NCBI GenBank assembly: GCA_018817995.1
Contig: JAHISW010000092.1
Coordinates: forward strand, 1-9,800
Direction of reading: 5' to 3'
Source: Patescibacteria group bacterium
Lineage (GTDB): Bacteria; Patescibacteriota; Minisyncoccia; JAHISW01; Tagabacteraceae
DNA: 9,800 nt
Shown here: positions 1-5,624 of the stretch, in pieces
How positions within the stretch are numbered: the stretch's first letter is position 1
Layout: each line of letters starts with the position of its first letter
Program-made: the position numbers and the translations under genes
The notes under the pieces: generated by a model
Databases searched by the model: none
Told to the model about the DNA's origin: nothing
What the model saw: the letters and a program-made list of their open reading frames with translations, nothing else

Positions 1-77
1 GCAATTCCGGAAAAGTTTTTGCGGATATTAAGCAATGTGGCAATTGTTGTGGAAGACGAGCCGACTCCAGACCAGAA
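1..77. repeat. Terminal direct repeat, left copy (circle closure)
   Basis: These 77 bases are identical to 9724-9800. A perfect overlap at the two contig ends is the usual mark of a circular path in a de Bruijn assembly, and 77 is a common k-mer setting. The repeat lies inside one continuous reading frame (9670 onward, joining 1-207), and the family match continues on both sides of it, so the closure itself reads coherently. It is much more likely an assembly overlap than a biological terminal repeat. Confidence 0.93.
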
Positions 78-207
78 AAAGAAATTGAATATTCATCCGA
101 ATTGGACACTTTTCGGTCTATACGAAGGATATGCTGATTACGGCCAAACAAACAAAAGAACGCTTGAAGCGGGTGACATTGCCGGCGTGCAAGAATTATA
201 TAAATAA
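1..207 (+). CDS. Zincin-like (PF06262-type) protein, C-terminal part, with matrixin-like tail
   Basis: This is the 3' part of a gene that starts at 9670 and crosses the circle closure in frame; the joined product is 86 residues. The start codon at 19 is internal, not the true start. The middle part (NVAIVVEDEP, then LFGLYEGY) matches my memory of the small PF06262 metallopeptidase-like family. Family members normally run to about 110-130 residues and carry an HExxH zinc motif near the C-terminus. Here no HExxH follows: after about residue 66 the sequence becomes TLEAGDIAGVQELYK and stops. That ending resembles the last residues of matrixin (M10) catalytic domains, typically DDIxGIQxLYG. The gene therefore looks truncated and joined to the tail of a different metalloprotease, and it should be catalytically dead. 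The fusion may be biological or an assembly chimera. A strong terminator follows at 239-284. Confidence 0.6.
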   Translation, partial: AIPEKFLRILSNVAIVVEDEPTPDQKKKLNIHPNWTLFGLYEGYADYGQTNKRTLEAGDIAGVQELYK

Positions 208-238
208 ATTATCTGATAGAAAGAAAAAGTAAAACTGC

Positions 239-284
239 AAAACACCATCTCATTATTTCACTCGGGATGGTGTTTTGTTTTTTT
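239..284 (+). terminator. Intrinsic terminator after the zincin-like gene
   Basis: A perfect 11-bp stem (239-249 with 266-276) encloses a 16-nt loop and is followed by a seven-T run (278-284) after one G. It lies 31 bp past the stop codon at 205-207 and should end plus-strand transcription there. The facing A-rich left arm has no T-run on the minus strand, so it is mainly one-directional. Confidence 0.85.
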
Positions 285-358
285 GCGGTTCCGCCTATTC
301 TTATTTTTTTCTGATTCCAGCGACTTTTAGAATACTTTATCCTTAAAAACCGCGTAAT

Positions 359-382
359 TTGTTCGGGGTATCCGATGAACAA
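359..382 (-). terminator. Weak hairpin downstream of the minus-strand operon
   Basis: TTGTTC (359-364) pairs with GAACAA (377-382), with a few more pairs possible inside. It lies about 30 bp beyond the stop of the cohesin-like gene when read on the minus strand. A five-T run occurs on that strand, but about 12 nt past the hairpin, so this is a poor intrinsic terminator. Nothing else is convincing in 285-413 apart from a short GCGG/CCGC hairpin at 284-293 followed by a T-run at 306-312 on the plus strand. Confidence 0.25.
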
Positions 383-413
383 CTACTAACCCAGTCACTT
401 ATTTTGTAATTTA

Positions 414-3011
414 TTACTTCTCTATTTCCTTTCCAATATCCCTAATTTCTTTACCGATAAATCCTTCTGAAATTTTCAGAGCTTTCTTTAAATCATTACA
501 AATCTTTTTCTCTCTTTCGCTTAAGCCGGGCTTGCCATCCAGTTTTGTTACTTGCTCCTCCGTTTCCGTTTTTAAAGCCTCGAAAGCTTTATGCAAGACT
601 TTTTCTGCTTCACTAATTTCTTTTTTCATCTTTCTCCTTTTTTCTTTTATTTTTAGCCAAGTCCAAAATACTCCAAAAATTATGGCGAGAATTAGAATTA
701 AAAGGGTCATAATGGTGGTAAGATAATCTATGGCTAATTTTCCAATTCTAATAAAAACTGGCGGGCTAATTAAAACACCAACCTTTTCAGAAGACCTACT
801 CTTTGCTCCAGAGGCATCAATGGTTTCGGCCCAAATTTGGTAAACTCCTTTTTCTACCGGCTCAACCTCAATATAAACCCACTTGCCTTCTTTATCGCTT
901 TTTGTTTCTCCTATTTTTACTTCTTCTTTATCCTTTTGAATATAAACTCTTACCGTTGCTTCCGGTAAGGCAGTTCCTTTTATTGAAAGGATACTGCCCG
1001 GAAGCAGTTCGCGAGGATAGTCAGTAATAACCGGCGCCTCAATCGCTAAAATTTCAATTTCGGTCATTGCCAAGGTTTCATTTCCAGCTTTATCTACTGC
1101 CTTTACAATAATTACATGTCTCCCCGGCGCTTGAACAGGCATCTTAAAAGGATTGTGCTTAATATCTTCAATTTTAATCGGAAACATATCTCCTTCGTCA
1201 ATCTTTATCTCATAATGATCTATTCCAGACATTTCATCGGTTGTTCCAAAAATTAGTGTTGGTTGAGGATTGGTAGTTTCTTTTCCTTCTTTTACTTCAA
1301 TTTTAAAAGGTTCTGGCGGCTGGGTATCAATTAAAACTTTGCGATGCGCGATTGCGCCCCAGCCATATTTATTCTTAAAACGGGCATGGAAATAATATTC
1401 TCCATCCGGCATTTCTTCTTCGATCTTTTTCTCGGAAATTGGCGGAGTATAAAGCACGGTTGGTGTCGCAATGGGCAGTCTGCCAATTAACAACTTTACC
1501 GCCGTTACATCATCGGGAACATCCCACGAAAATTCGGGCGCATTGTTTGAATACCACTTATCCGAATCTGGATGAGTTGTTGAAACAATTTCCGGAGCGC
1601 CAGGAATTCCGACAGCAGGCGGTAAGGGCTGCACAACCTTCTCTTCTGAAATTAAATTAAATTGAGCCTGAGATTTAGTCTGCAAGACATCTGTGCCAAA
1701 ACCATCATTTGCCCGAACCGCCGCTGAAGAAAAAATTAAAGAAGCCGAGCCTTCTTTTTTGGCCCTAAAAACAATATTCAATAATTTACCAGCCGTACCA
1801 TTAAATCCCGGAGTAGGCAAACCTCCATTAAAAGATAAGGTACCGACGCTGTTAGAAAAGGTCGGTTCTTCCACCCATAAAGAGAATATTGACCCTGACT
1901 TACTAAGCGAAACTATTTCTAAAAAATTAGTAGGAAAATTTATGGTAGCCTCAGCGTTATTAATAGCTATGCCCTCGGTATTGACTAAAACATTAATTGT
2001 AAAAATATTTCCAACTGTAAAATTTCCTGATGACGGATTGAAATACGAAGTTGCCGCATGCGCTACATTAAAAATGCAAAATGAAAAAATCAAAATGCAA
2101 AATAATAACGACCGCTTGAATTTAAAAAACGTCCCTATCGCAATTAACACAAGTGCTATAATTAGCCAAAATATTATTGTTTTATAAAACTTAGTCGGAG
2201 GAATAACTTCCGGGACAGTGGGTTTAAATTCTTCAATTCTCTCATTTCCCGCTTTATCAATCGCTTTAACTTTTATTAAGTTTTTTAACGACTGGTCTTG
2301 CAATAAATACGGGCTTTCCGCTCTTACGAAATCTCTTTCTCCCTCTTGAACTTCATAATAAGCAATTCCTGATTCCGCATCTGTAGTAAAGAAACTAATG
2401 AAATATTGGTTATCAAAAACAGAGGGGTCTTTCCCGTGGGTAATTTCAAAAGATTCAGGCGGGGTTTTATCATTTGAAATAATAGTACTCCAATCATCAG
2501 CTGACTGCGCATCTGATTTCTTGGGCAAAACGTCTATAATCAAATCCTTTATACTCACTTCATCTTTGGTGCCTTTGCCGTCGTTTACATAAACCTCAAT
2601 ATTGTTGGGCGACAATGCGACTTGCCCCGTTTCTTTCAATTTCAAAACAATATTAAAAACAATCGCATCTTTGGATATAAGACCCCCGGGGGACCCGCCG
2701 GTAAAAGAAATGCGCGTGTTGCGTTCAGACGGCAAGGGTTTGCCGGGCCAAAGAGAAAATTTAGAACCCGCGGTATTAATATCGGCCAAAGAAACCGCAC
2801 CTGCCGCATGATCCAACAAAACCTCCCCCTCAACCGCATTTATGTTTTTGCTTTCAGAATCAACATAAACACTAAACAGTATGGTGTCACCTACAAAAAA
2901 TTCTGAATGACCTGTGTCTATATAGACAGAGGAAGCTAAACTTAAGCCCGGCAAGAAAATCGCGCCAAGCACTAGAATTGAATATATTTTTTTGCAAGAT
3001 AGTATTTTCAT
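414..3011 (-). CDS. Membrane-anchored double cohesin-like surface protein (apparent tandem-gene fusion)
   Basis: An 865-residue exported protein, second in a minus-strand unit, 25 bp after the dockerin gene. Residues 1-27 are a signal peptide. Residues 27-162 form a cohesin-like beta domain (FFVGDTILFSVYV, then FSLWPG, SFTGGSPGG, VNDGKGTKD). Residues 183-266 are an Ig-like domain ending KAIDKAGNE. Residues 278-296 are a membrane segment. At 298-320 a second signal-peptide-like stretch appears, ending AHAA. It is followed by a second cohesin-like domain (321-455: FTVGNIFTINVLV, FSLWVEEP, SFNGGLPTPG, ANDGFGTD), Ig/FN3-like domains (about 471-562, 563-657 with KAVDKAGNE, 658-748), a membrane segment (763-785) and a charged, probably coiled-coil cytoplasmic tail (786-865). 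Two complete copies of signal, cohesin, Ig and membrane segment in one frame suggest that two tandem paralogues were fused. The likely role is to anchor dockerin-bearing proteins, such as the adjacent gene product, at the cell surface. There is no Shine-Dalgarno site; tandem TAA stops end the gene. The domain calls come from motif reading only. Confidence 0.85.
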   Translation of the reverse strand: MKILSCKKIYSILVLGAIFLPGLSLASSVYIDTGHSEFFVGDTILFSVYVDSESKNINAVEGEVLLDHAAGAVSLADINTAGSKFSLWPGKPLPSERNTRISFTGGSPGGLISKDAIVFNIVLKLKETGQVALSPNNIEVYVNDGKGTKDEVSIKDLIIDVLPKKSDAQSADDWSTIISNDKTPPESFEITHGKDPSVFDNQYFISFFTTDAESGIAYYEVQEGERDFVRAESPYLLQDQSLKNLIKVKAIDKAGNERIEEFKPTVPEVIPPTKFYKTIIFWLIIALVLIAIGTFFKFKRSLLFCILIFSFCIFNVAHAATSYFNPSSGNFTVGNIFTINVLVNTEGIAINNAEATINFPTNFLEIVSLSKSGSIFSLWVEEPTFSNSVGTLSFNGGLPTPGFNGTAGKLLNIVFRAKKEGSASLIFSSAAVRANDGFGTDVLQTKSQAQFNLISEEKVVQPLPPAVGIPGAPEIVSTTHPDSDKWYSNNAPEFSWDVPDDVTAVKLLIGRLPIATPTVLYTPPISEKKIEEEMPDGEYYFHARFKNKYGWGAIAHRKVLIDTQPPEPFKIEVKEGKETTNPQPTLIFGTTDEMSGIDHYEIKIDEGDMFPIKIEDIKHNPFKMPVQAPGRHVIIVKAVDKAGNETLAMTEIEILAIEAPVITDYPRELLPGSILSIKGTALPEATVRVYIQKDKEEVKIGETKSDKEGKWVYIEVEPVEKGVYQIWAETIDASGAKSRSSEKVGVLISPPVFIRIGKLAIDYLTTIMTLLILILAIIFGVFWTWLKIKEKRRKMKKEISEAEKVLHKAFEALKTETEEQVTKLDGKPGLSEREKKICNDLKKALKISEGFIGKEIRDIGKEIEK
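2071..2103. repeat. Short A-rich direct repeat at the internal fusion point
   Basis: The 12-mer AAAATGCAAAAT occurs at 2071-2082 and again at 2092-2103, 21 nt (seven codons) apart. Between them is more of the same ATG/AAA-rich composition. On the minus strand this encodes the hydrophobic core LLFCILIFSFCIF of the internal signal-like segment. Similar A-rich repeats are, from memory, common as dispersed elements in environmental and CPR genomes. It lies exactly where the two paralogous halves of the cohesin-like protein meet. Confidence 0.55.
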
Positions 3012-3036
3012 AATTATTTATAATGAGCTTGTCGAA

Positions 3037-4629
3037 TCATTTTTTCCACTGATACAGTAAGATTGAGAAGTCTACCGAGTCTACCTTACCGTCTTTGTTT
3101 ATATCAACGAGAGGATTTTTGAATGGCGGTTGTTTTTGCCAGAATGCCAGTAAAATAGAGAAATCTACGGAATTTACTTTACTGTCCATATTAAAATCAG
3201 AACTGTTGTAAGATGCTACCGGAACCGTCGGTGGGATTACCGCTGCCCCTCCTCCGCCTCCGCCTCCGCCACCTCCACCAGAAGGAGGACTTGCCGGAGG
3301 AGTAACAGTTCCACTTTCGGCAACAAACTGTTTCGTTGATGCCGCCCAATTGGTCTCAGCCAATGCTCGCGCTTTGACTTTAAACCAATACGTTCCCGCC
3401 GTAGGCACTTCATCCAAAGTCAATGATATGTTTATAAAACTTCCGGCATTTATATATGAAGTATCTGATCCAGAATCTACATCATCGTTTCCACCGCATA
3501 AATTATTGTCACTGCTTACAATACAATACACATAGTAAAAGTCGCTCGCCGAGGTTCCCATGTTATCAATTCTCACATTGGCGGTTATCTCCGGTATGAC
3601 TTTATCGGTAATTTCAATTATTTGAACATCTGCTGGCGAACTTGAAAGGTTCCAATAGTCATTAACTTTGACTGTTTCGCCATTTACAACAACCGAAACA
3701 ACGGTCTCCCAAACGCCGCCGACTCCACTGACAATACTATAACTATAATAGTATGTTCCAGCGGAGTCCCAGGTCATCTCACCGGCCGGCACTTGGACTG
3801 TTCCGGCAGAATCAGTAATAGTCAGTGTTGGCAGAGAATCAGCGTCCGTTGGAACAGCCGCGTAATTTAAGACCTGTAATTTTGCTTTGTAAGCGGTGTT
3901 AACAGTAGTCGCTCCAAAATCGGATAATGTCACCGTGTAACCGCTTTGAATTTTTGCGGTGAGCGTTGAGGTAGCAGTGTCTATATAAGATTGGGTAGCG
4001 AGCGAACCTGAATCAAGTCCGGCGCCAGTTAGAGTACGGGTAATTGCTGTCCAAACAGCCGAAGCGGTGTCAGCCACTAAAGTACCAAACGAAGTGAGAG
4101 TTCGACTGCTAAATGACCAGATCGAAGCAGGAAGTGTGGCAAACAAACTTGATGAAGCTGTCAAAACGGCCGCGTCGGTGTTGGCGTTAATGACCGCCGC
4201 CAGAGAAGATGTTGCCACTGTCAAACTTTCATCAACTACTTCTTTGATTGTGCTAGTTGAAACTACCGACCAATCTACAATAAAACTTTTATCTACGATA
4301 ACTAAGTCCCCCCTGGCTACACTCCCGCAAATCATAATTGAAGGCCATGTGCCGGAAGGAGCGTCTGCCACGGTAGGATAATCGTAATAATGCCAACCGT
4401 CATTGTTTGCGGTCATTGGCGTGGTTGATGGCACTATTTCCACATTCAAGGGAGTGGTTATGCCGACCCAGCAGTCTGTCGTAGTAGCGACAAAATTATC
4501 ATCAAAGACAAATTCGCCTAAAGTGACAGTATCGCCGGGAGCAATTTTTTGATAACCGGCATATGCAAAATCAACCGCAAAGAAACTAAAAACTAAAAAC
4601 AGCAAGATAATTTTATTTGTGCAAATCAT
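3037..4629 (-). CDS. Secreted protein with C-terminal type I dockerin
   Basis: A 530-residue exported protein, first gene of the minus-strand unit. A signal peptide occupies residues 1-24 (ends FAYA). Residues 25-120 form an N-terminal beta-rich domain with Cys53 and Cys101. Residues 125-230 are Ala/Thr/Ser-rich and include imperfect repeats (SRTLTSFGTLVADTASAVW, TRTLTGAG). Ig/CARDB-like domains follow at about 231-335 and 336-437. A Pro-rich linker with 11 consecutive glycines (451-461) leads to a dockerin at about 477-530. Its two calcium-loop repeats are D478-N480-D482-D489 and D509-N511-D513-D520, each followed by FSILL and a Trp, the DxNxD...D pattern of type I dockerins. No catalytic domain is recognised. 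The dockerin should bind a cohesin, and the next gene encodes two cohesin-like domains. An extended -10 promoter lies only about 14 bp upstream of the start codon. The stop is TGA right after a terminal Lys-Lys, which supports the standard code. Confidence 0.88.
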   Translation of the reverse strand: MICTNKIILLFLVFSFFAVDFAYAGYQKIAPGDTVTLGEFVFDDNFVATTTDCWVGITTPLNVEIVPSTTPMTANNDGWHYYDYPTVADAPSGTWPSIMICGSVARGDLVIVDKSFIVDWSVVSTSTIKEVVDESLTVATSSLAAVINANTDAAVLTASSSLFATLPASIWSFSSRTLTSFGTLVADTASAVWTAITRTLTGAGLDSGSLATQSYIDTATSTLTAKIQSGYTVTLSDFGATTVNTAYKAKLQVLNYAAVPTDADSLPTLTITDSAGTVQVPAGEMTWDSAGTYYYSYSIVSGVGGVWETVVSVVVNGETVKVNDYWNLSSSPADVQIIEITDKVIPEITANVRIDNMGTSASDFYYVYCIVSSDNNLCGGNDDVDSGSDTSYINAGSFINISLTLDEVPTAGTYWFKVKARALAETNWAASTKQFVAESGTVTPPASPPSGGGGGGGGGGGAAVIPPTVPVASYNSSDFNMDSKVNSVDFSILLAFWQKQPPFKNPLVDINKDGKVDSVDFSILLYQWKK

Positions 4630-4642
4630 TTTAGTTGTTAGA

Positions 4643-4651
4643 ATTATATCA
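4643..4651 (-). promoter_or_regulatory. Extended -10 promoter for the dockerin-cohesin unit
   Basis: On the minus strand this reads TGATATAAT, a perfect TGn-TATAAT extended -10. Transcription would start about 7 nt downstream, leaving a leader of roughly 7 nt before the ATG at 4629. No good -35 element is seen, as is common for extended -10 promoters. The near-leaderless arrangement fits the missing Shine-Dalgarno site. Confidence 0.6.
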
Positions 4652-4723
4652 TATATATTTACATTTTTTAATATAATGCTACCGCAAGATGTGCATAACT
4701 TTTTTAGTAAAACTTTGTTATTT

Positions 4724-4732
4724 TGTTATAAT
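4724..4732 (+). promoter_or_regulatory. Extended -10 promoter for the Tat-signal gene
   Basis: TGTTATAAT (TGn-TATAAT) on the plus strand ends 20 bp before the ATG at 4753, giving a leader of about 14 nt without a ribosome binding site. It is divergent from the minus-strand promoter at 4643-4651, so 4630-4752 is a bidirectional promoter region. A second TATAAT at 4672-4677, without the TG extension, is an alternative. Confidence 0.55.
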
Positions 4733-4752
4733 AAAATTGAATATTTAGAAAT

Positions 4753-5517
4753 ATGTTTCTACCAAATAAACATTCTTTTTTGTTGTCAAGCCCCGTTAGA
4801 AGTAGCCGCGCCGCGGTCCTTCGGACTCGCGCCTTTGGCGCGAGCGCGACTTCTAACGGGGCAAGATCGGTCACAAGTTTGTCCCCGCCAGATTCCGGCA
4901 AGCCAACAATCAGCGATAAAAACAAAAGAGCTTTTTTGAAAACGGCTGTCATTGCGGGCGTTGGTATCGTCGGTTCACTCCTTCTGCCCAAAAAAGCTAG
5001 CGCTTTAATAATGGGTAGTTCACCGACAACAGGAGTGGTCGGTGTCAAGGATTCAGCCAACGCGAGAATAGATCCCGCTACTGAAGCAACCGTTTCATCA
5101 CTCCTTAAGCCCACGGATTTGACTTTTGATGCTGGCTCGTTGAAGGTTAAAGTCACCTCACAGCCAAGTAGCACCAGTTTTAGTGATGCGGCAGATGTGG
5201 CAAAAAGCGGTCTAGTAGATGTTGACCGACATGTGCAAGTTGATGTTTTGTCTTCAGCTCTACCAACAACAGCTTCTACGGAGACAACGCTAGAAACGAT
5301 TTCTTTTGGCGGATTTAAATTTACCCTTCTTCTCGCAACGAAATCAATTGATAGTAATATCGATTATGTGGGCGAAGCGGCAATTGGCACAGCAACTTCT
5401 GCCTCGTCATGGCGTATAAAAGAGATTAACAGCACTACTGGTGTAACTATCAAATGGGCCAGTACGGGAGTTTTTGACCAAATATGGAATAACCGCGAGT
5501 CTTTAACTTATTCATAA
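4753..5517 (+). CDS. Tat-like exported protein with a phage-structural-like C-terminus
   Basis: A 254-residue reading frame of unknown function. Residues 58-63 are KRAFLK, followed by a hydrophobic stretch (64-78) and KKASA, a Tat-type signal in which Lys-Arg replaces the usual Arg-Arg. The mature part contains GSSPTTGVVGVKD and, at the C-terminus, a segment (about 205-254) ending WNNRESLTYS. That ending resembles, from memory, uncharacterised proteins of environmental phages and CPR genomes that end in WxNRxSLTYS. The first about 40 residues are suspicious: residues 13-37 are encoded by a GC-rich palindrome (4790-4862), so the ancestral start may have been nearer residue 43 (a TTG at 4879) or upstream before insertion. 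The ATG at 4753 is chosen because an extended -10 lies just upstream and the frame stays open through the palindrome. A 107-bp AT-rich gap separates it from the large phage-like gene. Confidence 0.7.
   Translation: MFLPNKHSFLLSSPVRSSRAAVLRTRAFGASATSNGARSVTSLSPPDSGKPTISDKNKRAFLKTAVIAGVGIVGSLLLPKKASALIMGSSPTTGVVGVKDSANARIDPATEATVSSLLKPTDLTFDAGSLKVKVTSQPSSTSFSDAADVAKSGLVDVDRHVQVDVLSSALPTTASTETTLETISFGGFKFTLLLATKSIDSNIDYVGEAAIGTATSASSWRIKEINSTTGVTIKWASTGVFDQIWNNRESLTYS
4790..4862. repeat. REP-like GC-rich palindrome inside the N-terminal coding region
   Basis: Perfect 14-bp outer arms (4790-4803 and 4849-4862, GCCCCGTTAGAAGT) flank an inner perfect 8-bp hairpin, CTCGCGCC/GGCGCGAG with a TTT loop (4826-4844). 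The GC-rich element sits in an AT-rich setting. CAAG occurs on both sides (4787-4790 and 4862-4865, sharing one base with each arm), which could be a 4-bp target duplication. The outer arm sequence recurs at 9045-9054. Such palindromes are typical of mobile REP/BIME-like or IS200-type non-autonomous elements; no transposase is present here. Confidence 0.8.
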
Positions 5518-5533
5518 TTTATGACAACAATGG

Positions 5534-5542
5534 TTATCCACA
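5534..5542 (+). promoter_or_regulatory. DnaA-box sequence beside an AT-rich tract
   Basis: TTATCCACA, identical to the consensus DnaA box, lies in the gap between two genes. It is followed by TTATGGACA (5551-5559, two mismatches) and a long AT-rich run (5575-5624). One box plus an AT-rich tract is a weak origin signal. It could equally be chance, since the same stretch carries the promoter for the next gene. Confidence 0.35.
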
Positions 5543-5553
5543 GTACAGGATTA

Positions 5554-5580
5554 TGGACAATGAATATTGTATGGTAAAAT
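5554..5580 (+). promoter_or_regulatory. Promoter for the 831-residue gene
   Basis: TGGACA (5554-5559, five of six to the -35 consensus) and an extended -10, TGG-TAAAAT (5572-5580), are separated by 15 bp, slightly short. The leader to the ATG at 5625 would be about 38 nt, AT-rich and without a Shine-Dalgarno site. Confidence 0.5.
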
Positions 5581-5624
5581 TAAGAAAATATTTTATTAAA
5601 AAAATTATTAATAAATAAAAACAT

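Noticed and set aside
1..77. Phage-type terminal direct repeat used for packaging
   Set aside because: The repeat is 77 bp, a standard assembly k-mer length, and lies inside a cellular-type gene. No terminase, portal or capsid gene is present.
285..413. Minus-strand remnant frame (GTG start, contains VVVHRIPRTNY) downstream of the cohesin-like gene
   Set aside because: It is about 23 codons with no recognised family and is most likely chance; noted only because the sequence is open and near a hairpin.
1693..2187. Plus-strand 164-residue frame within the cohesin-like gene
   Set aside because: It is a shadow of the minus-strand gene, whose signal peptides, repeated domains and membrane segments are coherent.
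3237..3300. CRISPR or tandem DNA repeat
   Set aside because: The repeated CCGCCT pattern is the polyglycine linker of the dockerin protein read on the plus strand. No spacer/repeat array exists in the window.
4704..5174. Minus-strand 156-residue frame opposite the Tat-like gene
   Set aside because: It is antisense to a frame with a clear signal sequence and family-like C-terminus, and its own translation shows no domain. The palindrome keeps both strands open.
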